Assembly (NCBI GenBank): GCA_010093485.1
Contig: MU001497.1
Location: 601,427 to 665,426, forward strand
Direction: 5' to 3'
DNA length: 64,000 bases
DNA from: Karstenula rhodostoma CBS 690.94
Taxonomy: Eukaryota; Ascomycota; Dothideomycetes; Pleosporales; Didymosphaeriaceae
In this document: positions 34,901-45,359 of the stretch, in pieces
Numbering within the stretch: position 1 is the stretch's first letter
Layout: each line of letters starts with the position of its first letter
Made by a program: the position numbers and the translations under genes
The notes under the pieces: generated by a model
Told to the model about the DNA's origin: nothing
Database searches by the model: none
What the model saw: the letters and a program-made list of their open reading frames with translations, nothing else

Positions 34901-37259
34901 GCATGGGTCTGCGGGTTCGCGAACACAAGTTAGCGTCGGATATGGTATCGATTCAACAATATTGGAGGATGCATTATAGCCTCGACTGGCCATTCTAGAA
35001 GTTCTAGGGCTTCATGTGTACATGGTCGACGGAGCGGTGGGGCGACGTTGCGCGACGTTTTCGATAGCTCAACGCCCCAACGGCAAGCCTCACTCGGATT
35101 GCCGTCTACCGAGTACCGCAAAAAACGTGGTCCAGCCATGGGGACTCTCTTGAAACCTGAGGCCGTTCGCCCTTGCATCATGTAATCATGACGGGGAGTT
35201 ATCCCGGTTCACGCTAACGTGTGTACTGTTCCCTACCTACATCATCTTGCCCCAAACCCAAACCCCAGGGACCCGGTTGAGCAAAACCGGATCCGCTCCT
35301 ACAGGTGGGAAAAATGGTCTGACTGACGAACTAACCACATACAAGCAGCTGGATGCGCATCTCGACCACTCCAAGCAGCCAGCCGGGCTCGTCTCGGTCC
35401 AGAGGCTCTGCTGCTCCCCATGCAACAGCGAGATCGGAAACAGTGGCGGTGAGGCTTCGGGCCGTTCCTTTCATGGTCGGTTTGCGCGGCCCGTCTTCGA
35501 GATCAGTGCTCGCCATGCGAACCGTTTGTTCCAGGGGCCATTGCTCGCTCACCTCCAACGCAAGGAAGATCACGGCCCTGTTGGTACCTATTAGCCGAGC
35601 AAGACCCCGTCGAGCTTGCGGACGCATGCATGCCCCCCTGCAGTGACAGTCAGGAAAAGGGAATTCGATCGAACGAACCACGTCGCCGTGATCGCGACGC
35701 TTAGCTGGCTTTCAGGAAAGGGAATTTGATCGAGCGAATTACGTCGAGGGGATCTGCTTCTGGGTATTCTCCGGCTGCTTTGGAATAGGAGGCTGGTTGA
35801 GCTGTGCCGCATCGGGTTTGAAATCAATCGTGCATCTTCTCTTACATGTTTTGTGCCGGGTAAACTCATGAGACCTGACTTGTTTGCTAAAGTAGATGAG
35901 AGTGCGGATGTTTTGGCACACTGCTGGGTTCTTGTACTGCGTTTTGACGCGGCTTGCAAAAGCGCGCAAAGTGTCACATTTAAGAAGAGAACACAGGGGA
36001 AACCTGAACGTAGCTTAGTGACATCTGTTGTCATGGTATTCGAGTTCCACTAACACACACGTGGCTTTATGGATTTCAGCTCATGGCTTGGATCCATATT
36101 ACAAATTCACACAACCATCTTGGTTTGTGGTTGGAATTGGACATCGGTGGATGAGATATGAGTTGGCAGCGCAGTCAATGCCCGGTGGGAGGGACGCGGG
36201 TTGCAAGCTGTTCTACCACGTCCTTTCGCCTCTTCTCAGCATTGTCATTCATGTACAGTCCATTCGTGGTTGACGTAAATCAATTGTTGTCCCTTCGCGA
36301 TTCTGCAAGCTGCGGCGAAACGCAATACTTGAACTTTGGGGGGTTGCCGTGAATAAACGTACATCCTACTGTTCGTCTAAGTGACAATTCAGGCAATCGG
36401 ACCCAAAGTATCTGTTCTCTTGCATAGTTCAAACAAAGCGGAAGATGACACTCATCTTCGGTCGTGGATTTAGAGTTGGTTGGCAGTATTTGGAGGCCGT
36501 CGACATGGCGGCTCCATCACGCGGCATTTTCGTGCTAAGGAACGTTCGATGGCCTCTATAACGCGGGGTATGAGATGTGCAGTCTACGATTGGATATCCA
36601 GGTCCAGCGAGCCAGATGGGCGTAAGCTGTATAGTGCTCAGCATGTGTGACTGCTCTAAGAAATGCATAGCAACAGAACGCCAGCTCTGTCGTTGGCTAG
36701 GTACTGTGTACCATAGGGACCTGTGGTGTTGGTCATTGTGCCTGGGTATGACGCAAAGCAGTAGCCACTTTGAAGCTGTGTGTGTCTTCCCTAATCGTAC
36801 TCACGGTCGGTCGAAAGGAGAGAAGGTTGTGGTGTTCCACGAGATGTGGTGCACGAGATCGGTTCCACAAAGCGCCCCTCCCGCCGCCAGATCGCGTGTA
36901 AGCGCTAGTTAGTCTTCCGTCACAACTATTTATCTTTCTTTCCGAATAACTGATTTCTGTCTCGCACCTCTCGCCATGAACGAGTCTATGATTACATACT
37001 GGAACGCACGCAAGAAGTTGCATCGCACTACGGTGCAATGCTCGTCCTTACTCTTAACTAATCGGCCGGATGCCTCGGCTGTCGTCATAACACGAGCTAT
37101 CTCGCAAGCCCCTAGCCGTTCCAAATCGCGGCAGAACAATGTCAACGCCTACGTCGCTGCTATATAGCCTTTGATCTCCCGAGATCTTTCTCAGACGTCG
37201 CTTCTGTTGCAGTTCTTCTTAGTCCGCATCTATACATTCCACGTCTAGTCGAAGCAGCC
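31986..37259. other. 5.3-kb gene-poor region
   Basis: No supported gene. Contains an imperfect 43-bp direct repeat near 35.7 kb and a short fragment near 36.3 kb shared with 61.6 kb. Open frames at 32-37 kb show no domains. Confidence 0.5.
35650..35754 (+). repeat. Imperfect direct repeat, about 43 bp, 62-bp spacing
   Basis: Positions 35650-35693 (TCAGGAAAAGGGAATTCG onward) resemble 35712-35754 (TCAGGAAAGGGAATTTG onward). Several differences are transitions. Confidence 0.7.
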
Positions 37260-38254
37260 ATGGCCCCAAGTGCGCAATTCAACCCCGCGGCGGATATACC
37301 CAGTTTGGCGGGCAAGGTCATTCTGGTAACAGGAGGTGTGTGACTCTCCTCCTCTGCGCGCATATTAACCTGGAACTGATGTGCGATACAGGTAATACCG
37401 GTCTCGGAAAGCAGACGATTGCCTACCTCGCTGCGCATTCGCCGACGCGCATATACCTGGCTGCGCGCACCGCCTCCAAAGCCGAATCCGCTATCGCCGA
37501 TATACAACGCGAAGTTCCTTCTGCTGTGATCGAGTATCTTCCGCTAGACCTCACTTCATTCTCCTCCATCGCGGAAGCAGCCTCTGCATTCAAGTCGCGT
37601 GAGCAACGGCTTGACATTCTGGTCAACAACGCGGGCATCATGATGACGCCTTTCAGCCTCACCAAGGAAGGATACGAGATTCAATTCGGCACAAACCACG
37701 TAGGACATGCGCTGTTCACCAAACTACTCATGCCGGTGCTGCTTCAGACCGCTGAGCAGCCGGGTGCCGACGTCAGGATCGTCAATGTGTCGAGCATGGG
37801 TATGATGCTCGCGCCGAGCGGCGGTATCATCTTCAACCAGGCGGACTTGGAGAAGGAGTATACCTGGCGACGTTACGGACAGTCGAAGCTGGCCAATATT
37901 CTGTTCACCCAGGAACTCAGCGCACGGTATCCTCAAATCACATCCGTGGCTGTTCATCCTGGAGTCATAATAACGGACTTGTACAACGCCTTTGTGTCCG
38001 GGCCTATCTTGAAGGGTATTTTCTGGTTCTACCAGCAGCTTGTGCCGATTCTACCCGGACATTTTAAGGACACAAAAGGTGGAGCATTGAGCCAAACGCA
38101 TCTAGCGACGGCGGACAAGTCGACGATCCAGAATGGTGAGTTCTACAGGCCGGTGGGCATAGTGACGAAAGGTTCGAGTTACAGCCAAGACCTGGGCTTG
38201 GCTCGGAAGCTTTGGGAATGGACCGAAGAGGAGTTTGGAAAACATGGTTATTGA
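37260..38254 (+). CDS. Short-chain dehydrogenase/reductase
   Basis: Exons 37260-37335 and 37392-38254 total 939 nt, 312 residues. The intron falls inside the coenzyme motif; splicing gives VTGGNTGLG (TGxxxGxG), the Rossmann nucleotide-binding turn. Further classical SDR features: LAARTASKAE, LDLTSF, ILVNNAGIMMTP (NNAG), VNVSSMG with the catalytic serine, and YGQSKLANILF (YxxxK). The length and the NNAGIM...FGTNHVGHA block suit the retinol-dehydrogenase/WW-oxidoreductase-like branch. Substrate is unknown. There is no neighbouring biosynthetic cluster to assign it to. Confidence 0.9.
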
Positions 38255-38889
38255 GATGCTAGGTCACGGTGAATCATACCTTACAGCAATCTCTCTGCAC
38301 TGCGTGCTTGCTATACCATACTTACATGATCACTAATCAATCAGTGGCTTGAGACCCCGTGATTTCACACGTCTGGCTAGCTGCACTTCAGAACTCACCG
38401 TCTCTCGCATTTTCATACGCTTCAGCGCCGAGCATAACGCCGAACCGTCACCTCTTCAGCGGACATCTGAATCTCAAGATCTGAGTCCTGCGCTAGCAGA
38501 CATTGCCGTTCTCAGTTAGACCTACGGGGCTGTACGTCCTATCCACCTTCGAGGAGGCATTGTCTTCCGAAAAGCAACATGACATTTGCACAGTGCTCTG
38601 CTCGTAAAACCCTATTTCCTTTATCCTAAATCCCAAGGACCGCTCTCGCTAGTATTGGTTGCTCTTTTGGGTCGCTGAGTGTGTAGCAGGGGCACGTCGT
38701 GTAACCAGATAACCTTCGTAAGCAGAAATCTCGGATTTAGGGTGGTAATAGTTCAGATGTTGCATCAGTACAGAAGTATGAACTATAAAGAAGATGGACA
38801 AGTACACCGCGAATCGATACGCACATCTCAAAATAAGTTGGAAGACCGTTTTTCTCTGAAACCACAATACTCTTCCTCAGGCCTTCTCA
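38255..38889. other. Gene-free interval
   Basis: Between the SDR gene and the beta-propeller relic. An open frame continues into the relic from 38679, but it lacks a signal peptide. Confidence 0.5.
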
Positions 38890-39687
38890 TGGCCACCACC
38901 TTCACTGACATCTCCCTAGCCGCCTCCGTCCGGCCAATCCACCGATTCCCGAACCCTACCTGGGTAGAGAACATCGCCTCGACGCGAAATGGATTGCTCC
39001 TTGTCGGGATCCTCGGCCAGGCCCCAGCCCAGCTGCACATCCTCGACCCCTTCTCCCACGCCACGCAAGACACCCTCCTCCACACCTTCACCCCCTCCAA
39101 CTCCATCTTCGGCATCACCGAATACGAAACCGACGTCTTCGCCGTCGCAGCCGGCAACTCCAGCTCCACGACCGCCAACGGCACCAGCGACGCAAACATC
39201 TCGACTCTCGACCTGCGCCGCGGGACGACCAAGTCCAGCATCAAAGTGCGCAAGCTCGCGCACCTGCCCGACGCCCAGACCAACCGCCGTTCCGTCGTCC
39301 AGGGACACACCGGCGCTGTACTTTTCTAATCTGCAGCTGGAAACTGTGTACCGAGTGGCGATTGACGGACGCACAGGTCGTCCCCGGGGGCGCGTGATGG
39401 CGCTGGCGACCGGCCTCAGCGTCGTCGATGACGACCTCGCTGTGACGGATGAGGGGACCGTGTTTGTGACGCGGGATGCGGCGGGCGATGTTGTGCGGAT
39501 TAGTGGGCGGGGCGAGGTGGTTGTGTTGGGGGGTGGGAATGCGACGGTTTTGGGGCCGACGGCGGCGGCGCTGGGGAGGACGTACCGTGATAGAGGGGTG
39601 CTGTATGTGAGTGCTATGGGTGGGCAGCAGGCGGATGGGACGTTTCTTGAGGGAGGGAGGGTCGTGGCTGTTGATTTGAATGCGTGA
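38890..39687 (+). pseudogene. Broken paralogue of the secreted beta-propeller gene
   Basis: Matches the gene at 14966-15988 over both ends: RFPNPTWVENIASTRNGLLL and AQLHILDP early; DDLAVTDEGTVFV and DRGVLYVSAMGG late. No signal peptide is present upstream of MATTFTDISLAA. The reading frame changes by one base between about 39280 and 39315. At the same place about 60 residues (the blade that in the intact gene contains VNGLAALSKDAILIADS) are missing. So there is an internal deletion plus a frameshift. An intron could not explain the loss of a conserved blade without a clear donor and acceptor, which I do not see. Likely a decaying duplicate. Confidence 0.75.
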
Positions 39688-40075
39688 GGTGGGTGGTGGA
39701 TGGATTGGTTAGATGCACGATGTTGTACTGGACATGATTTGATTTGGTACTTTGGTTGGTTCACGCTCGTTAAATCACTGTTTGTAAGTAGTGCAGATGT
39801 TGTATTGCTTTCTTTAGGTGTTCCCATTGAAAACTGTATATGCGAAGAAATATGGGTAGGTCCACTCCTAACGCCGGAAGCGAGGCTAGATTCTTAAGGC
39901 TACGTGGCAAATACTCCTCTTTCCAACGACATCGGCATTACCACCTAAAGAATTAGCTGTAAAGTTCTCGTCTTCTAACCATGAAACAGTTCCCTACAAT
40001 CATACACAATTGTCTTCCTCGTACCTGCGTATATGTATTTTCCTTTTCGGAAAAATTTCCCAATTCAACACCTCC
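39688..40075. other. Gene-free interval
   Basis: 388 bp between the relic and the tRNA gene; nothing recognised. Confidence 0.5.
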
Positions 40076-40163
40076 GCGGCGGTAGCTCAGTGGTAGAGCA
40101 GCGGGCTGCAGTCACCAAACTTGTGGTTCCTGAAGGTCACCAGTTCAATTCTGGTTCGCCGCT
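40076..40163 (+). tRNA. tRNA-Cys(GCA) with a short intron
   Basis: Acceptor stem GCGGCGG pairs with TCGCCGC (one G-T). The D arm is GCTCAGTGGTAGAGC and the T arm ACCAG-TTCAATT-CTGGT. The anticodon loop begins CTGCAG, giving anticodon GCA with U33 and G37. A roughly 16-nt intron follows at the canonical position, 3' of base 37, before the 3' half of the anticodon stem (CCTG). The discriminator base is T. A T-rich run just downstream is a plausible Pol III terminator. A mismatch at the base of the anticodon stem leaves the exact intron edges uncertain by one or two bases. Confidence 0.85.
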
Positions 40164-40384
40164 TCCTTCGAATTCTTTTTTTCTTTTGCCCATTCCCCCC
40201 TTCCATGCGCGCCTCACTAACAGCTCAGACCTCAACCTCTCTCTCGCTCAATTCAAGATGTTATTTTGCTTTTTCTTTTGAGCATTTATCATGTCTGTTA
40301 TATCACTGCCTTCACACACTGGCTCAATATCCTAGCGTACTCATTTACTTGTTGAGTCTCTGTTACCACTACTCTACACCACCC

Positions 40385-40612
40385 TCATCCCCTCATGTCA
40401 TTTCTCCTCTTCAAGCCCCCTGTCCCAATACCCACGAGCACCGCCCCTAACGTTGTGAACTTGAAAATCGTCTCGTACTGTTCCCACTTTATACTACGGC
40501 TGTACGGCTGGCGCGATACGCGGAGGAAGGCGGCGCCGGTGATGCAGGCGTAGGCTGTGATGAGGAGGGGGTAGCGGTAGCGAATCAGTAACCCGGGTGA
40601 AGGGGTGTCCAT
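40385..40612 (-). CDS. Small (75-aa) predicted membrane protein
   Basis: Single exon encoding MDTPSPGLLIRYRYPLLIT onward, with two hydrophobic segments (about residues 14-30 and 52-66) separated by a basic/aromatic loop (RVSRQPYSRSIKWEQYETIF) and a basic tail (GGLKRRNDMRG). The pattern (short, two helices, positively charged loop) suggests a small inner-mitochondrial or ER membrane protein. I do not recognise the family. Its codon use and balanced amphipathic layout favour a real gene over chance. Confidence 0.55.
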   Translation of the reverse strand: MDTPSPGLLIRYRYPLLITAYACITGAAFLRVSRQPYSRSIKWEQYETIFKFTTLGAVLVGIGTGGLKRRNDMRG

Positions 40613-40835
40613 GCTTTGTGTGAAGAAGATGGTGGACTAGGGTTCAGGTATCGTCGGAGGAAAAGTTTGCAGTCTGCAGTGTCGAGTTTAAAGAGAGTGT
40701 GGATTGCAGACTGAGCGTGCGAGATCGATGACGCCATTGGGAAGTCATGACTACCAAACTCTTTGCAGTGAAAATGGTATCTTATTTCATGAATATCGAA
40801 ACGTCCTCGTGCCGCGCCGTCCTGCCTCTCCTACA

Positions 40836-43800
40836 CTAATTCCGCCCCCGCCCTCGCCCGCCACCCCTTGCCCTCTGTCCGCCCCAGCCCCTCATCCTCG
40901 GACTCCTGTTCCCCTTGTCGACCCGGCCACCGCCCTGTCCACCACCCCTCGCTTTATCAACGCCTAGCCCTCTCCTTTGATTATGTGCGCCGCCCCGGCC
41001 TCGGCCCATGCCACTTCCGGACTTCGCACGCCTATCTTCTTTCTCGTCATCGCTGTCAACATCCATGTCATCGTTGCCCTTGTTCTGCTTGTTGCTGAAC
41101 TTGAGCTTGCCTTTCTGTCCGCGCTGCGCGGAGTCACGACCACGGATAGCATCGACGTAAGCATTGATGCCAGCCTCGAGAGAAACGCCTTCCTCATCGA
41201 CATCCATAAGCACGTCGCCTTCATCGTCGGCCGCTTGACGCTTGCTTCCCTTCTTCCGCGCGCTTGTCTCGCCCTCGGAATCCGAGTCGCCTAGAATGAG
41301 CTTGCCGTCTTCGTTCGTGCGCGCCTTGGTCTTTTTCTGTGGTGGCTCCTTCTTCCGAAGAGGCTTGGTCGAGGAGATGTTTCCGAGTGCACGTTTAGAT
41401 AGCAGATCCAGGGGCTCGTCTTCGTCTTCGACAATGTAGGTCTCGCCGCGCTTGGCCTTGCCTTGTTGCTGCTTGCTTTGCGTCTTGATGAATTCGTCCT
41501 CTGAGTTGCCGTCTTCTTCTTCGCTTTCGCTGCCGTACACAGCTTGGTCGTACTCGCTCTCAAACCTGCCCTTCGGCTTTTCTTCAACCTCTTCCCCGTC
41601 TTCAGCTGCTTGTAGCTTCTTCTTTTTACGGTGCTCGCGCGTCTTTCGGATGTTTGTGATGAGTTTCCGGTCTTCTGCTGGGCAGGCGCGCTCGACTTCC
41701 TCTATGCCGAACTTGCGGATCATACGTTCGACAATGTGCTTCACCTTGGCTTTGAAGTGTGCCTTGTGTTCGTGACTCCAGACCAGGAGATGGGTAAGCA
41801 ACGTATTGAGACGAGGCTTGACAAGTGACTCTGGCAACGTGATAACCTCCACCTTTACGAAGCCGAGTACGCTCTGAACGATCTCGCGGTTGGGATTTTG
41901 CAAGAACATGTCCATGATTTCTACAAGATTCTGTATCGCCTCTTTCGAGACCCGGTCGTGGAACTCGAACAGTATGCGGGTAACAGCCGTGATCGAGGCG
42001 GAGATCATGTGCGGGGTGGACGCTGCGAGACCAGCTGATACCATGGTGAAGTACTCATCTAGAGACGCTTCGACTGATGGCGCATCCGCGGGCATGTTAG
42101 GAACCTTGTTCTGTAGGACCATTCCACCCAAGGCCATCTTTTCACCCATTGCCACAAGCAACTCATAGGCCGCTTCTCTGGCTTTTTCGTTGACCTCCTT
42201 GGTTGCGATGACGACTTCGGAAAGGACAGATGGAATGAAGTGAAGATCAGTCTGGGGAAGATATTCTAGAATCTGGTGTAGAGCGAGCAATCGGTCTCTA
42301 CGCGTAGGGCCGGTAGCGTGCTCCGCGCCTTGCAAAAGCAATTGCTGGAGCTCTCCGGTTCGATCCTGCAATGCTGATTTACCAATCTCTGATTCTCCAA
42401 GCCTTGGGATCATCTTGTAAGCCTTCTTCTGCAGTTGCGGGTCTTCCTTTCTGTTGATCATGATGGAAGCCATCTTGAAGAGAGCGGGATAGCTATCGCG
42501 CGGAAGGTATGGCGCGATGGTGATGATAAGATCCATAAGGGTATGGCTCATCGGCGGCATTTTGTCCTGCTTCTTGCCCTGCTTCTGCTTGTCTGCTTGC
42601 GTTTGCGACCCCTCTGCTGGCACAGCTGCTTCAAGACTGGTGGCCACTCGCTCAAAGGTCTCCATGAGCTCCTGTGAGCTTGTTAGTGACCGAAACAGGC
42701 ATTGGGAATTAGGGGTTGACTCACTTTCGCCGGGATAATGCTCAAATACGCATTGATCGTTCTGAGGATCGTACCCCGATATTGTGGCAGCGTCTGGCTG
42801 TAGACGTTGAACAACACGGCAAGCATGTTGCTCGCGAAGCTAGCTAGATGCTCCAAGTTCTTTTGAGCATGTGCTTTGGATATCCGCGCCTGGGTAACAA
42901 GGTCCTCCTCGCCTTCGAGTTCTACGATAGCTTTGTTGCCATCGACAAGGTTCTGCAAAGCTCTGCAGACATCCGTTCGCAGGTCTGCTTGGCTATATAG
43001 CAAATTCGCCAACATCTCAGCAAGGCCCTGGTCGAACGCTTCGACAAGATCCAGTGGCAGGTCGCAGTAGCCGGGCAGGATCGACCAAATTTGCTGAACA
43101 ACGGTTTCGAAGACCTTGATCTCCATCGTCTTCTCTTGGTTTCCGTGGTCTATGACCTTCTGGAACATGTGCTCGCTGAGTGGCACCATCTCTTGCCTGA
43201 AATGAGCAAGTTTGGTGTTGTGCACCGAATCGCGGAGGAGAGGCAGCATCCAGACTCTGCCCGTTTGGCCTGGCGGCGGTTTCGGTAGGTTCAGCGGAAG
43301 AATCTCCAAGACGGCTTCCGGACCCATAGCCCCAATCGCCTTGGAAATAACAGTATCCGCCTCTTTTTTTCCTGCGAAAGAATCATTGCTCCTCAATTCC
43401 CCAACAGTCCTCAGCACAGGCTTGAGAATGGGATCCGAGCGCCAGCGAAGCGCATCGAACATAGCGCCCAGTGTGTTGAAAACCTCCATCCAGGCAGCCT
43501 GATACTTGACGCTCAACAAATTCTGCGCCGCCTGTGCCAGCTTTTCCAAAATCTTCTCGTCGTAAATCGAAGGCTCCAAAATAACGCTGTCGGGTATAAT
43601 GTTGGCAAAGAAAGAAATCAAACACTCAGAAGCGGAAATGCGGATGTTGTGAGACGGCGACTCGAGGAAGGAAGCTACCATTTTGAAGAGCTCGGGGAGC
43701 TTTGCGAATGTGTCTTCGGGCTCAATCGCAGCTGAAACCTCGTATCCTCGTGATATGACGGCGATCCATGGGGGAAGCAATTGCGTGTCGGTCTTGGAGG

Positions 43801-44737
43801 GCTGGAGGTCAGAGATGACTTCAAGGAGGCGGGGAAGCTTCGCCGAAGAGACCTCGTCGGTCATACCCGCGAAGATCAATTCGAAAATCTCAAAAGCGGC
43901 CATGGTAAGATACTCGCTACTAGAGCGTGAGATGTTCAGAAGGAGCTCGCACAGGACATCAATCTTCCTGCTTGGCCAGCCACCAGACGTGTTTGCGATG
44001 GTCTTGATCAGTTGCAACGCATGCATGAGATCGGGCTCTTTGTTCTGCTCGACAGCCTGTCGCTTCTTCTGATTCGCCGACCGACCCGCTGCTTGAGCAA
44101 TGTCCTTCAGCATCTTGAGCGCCGTCTCTGCGCACATGTCGGCAGCAGGGTGGTCCAGCGACGGGCTTGGGGGTGCATTGTTCAGGACTTTGGCAAGCGC
44201 ATCCTGGGCCCTCTTCCTCACTTTCGGTCTGTGGTCCACGGCGATTTGCAGCAGGCCACCGACAGCAGCTCGCGGTCCAGCCTGCGACGCTGGCAACTCC
44301 CACGCTCGCGCATCTTGTGCGATGAGCAACGACTCAAGACATCCTATGGCAGACCTGAGGAGCGGAGCCTCGGCGTCTGGGTGTGTAAGAGCCGGTGCAA
44401 GGCTCGGCAGGATTCCTGCGAATTTGGATCGCAGCAGCGGCGCTGGGACGTGAGGGGTGACTAGATCGAGTAGGTAGATGACGGATGTCGCCGTTTCTTT
44501 GTTCGCTATGCCGTCGCTGGATACCTGGCGGACTAGGAGCGCAAGAAGCGCGGCAAAATATGCGGTTGGCGTGGGCTCCGAGTTCTGCTGCTTGAGCGTG
44601 TCCTCGATGGCTGCGAGAACCACTGCATTCTACAAAACTTAGCGAATTCCTGCACATTTGGAATGTTTTCATACCTGGTACTGAGTGGAGCCCTTGGGCG
44701 AGTCCCGCACCTTGACCAGTCTCTCCTCAAGTGACAT
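40836..44737 (-). CDS. RRP12: RRP12-like ribosome export and processing factor (NUC173 domain)
   Basis: Exons 44737-44675, 44629-42725 and 42671-40836 total 3804 nt, 1267 residues, close to yeast Rrp12 (1228). The protein assists nuclear export and maturation of both ribosomal subunits. It is a long alpha-helical HEAT-repeat protein. The NUC173 region is in the first half (around TAYFAALLALLVRQ and LPLVLEILPLNLP-like stretches). The C-terminal 250 residues are charged and end in an Arg-Gly-rich tail (GRGRGGAHNQRRG, RARGGGRGRGRN). Acidic runs (ESEEEDGNSEDE, DMDVDSDDEKEDRR) alternate with basic ones. Introns are 45 and 53 nt with good signals. Confidence 0.9.
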
Positions 44738-45359
44738 GGCGTGCAGTATGGCGAGTGTTGATGCGCCGTATCCGCGCGGGCGAACTTTTTTGCCCACAGA
44801 AATTCTGCCAGCTCGGACCGCCTCCCCGCAATAATCGATAAGCGTCAGGCCGTCCTTGGCGGCGGCGACCTTCCAATGGCCGACCTATCATTCATGTTCA
44901 CGTTCACTTTCACATCTATATTCACCTTCACCTTCACCATCACCATCACCATCACCATCACCATCACCATCACACTCTCTAGTCGCACAGCCCTCGAAGC
45001 ATCATCTGTTCTTATGCAACTTCTCCGCTAGAACATTGGGTATACCACAAAAGTCTCGGCGGCACACGCCGGCCTAAACATAAAACATAAAATCTGCAAG
45101 CACCTTCCACCCACTCCACGCTCAAATCGCTACAAATCAAACCCTTGCTGTTCCAAACCCAAGAAAATTCCTCGGGTGCCTGCCATCTGACCCCATTGAT
45201 CTATCCAACATAGGAAAAAACAATACTATGCGTATGACGCGGCCATCATGCCGCAAACCCTCTCCAAGTGGTATTTTTTTTTTCTCCAAAGATTAAACGA
45301 CGACAAGTGCCAGTCGCATCCGAAGCAAATATAGCGAGAAAGGGCGGTAAAAGGAAGCC
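44738..45359. other. Intergenic with TTCACC/ATCACC microsatellite
   Basis: Promoter side of RRP12 and 3' flank of the DOCK gene. A hexamer-type array of TTCACC then ATCACC units runs at about 44893-44973. Confidence 0.7.
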
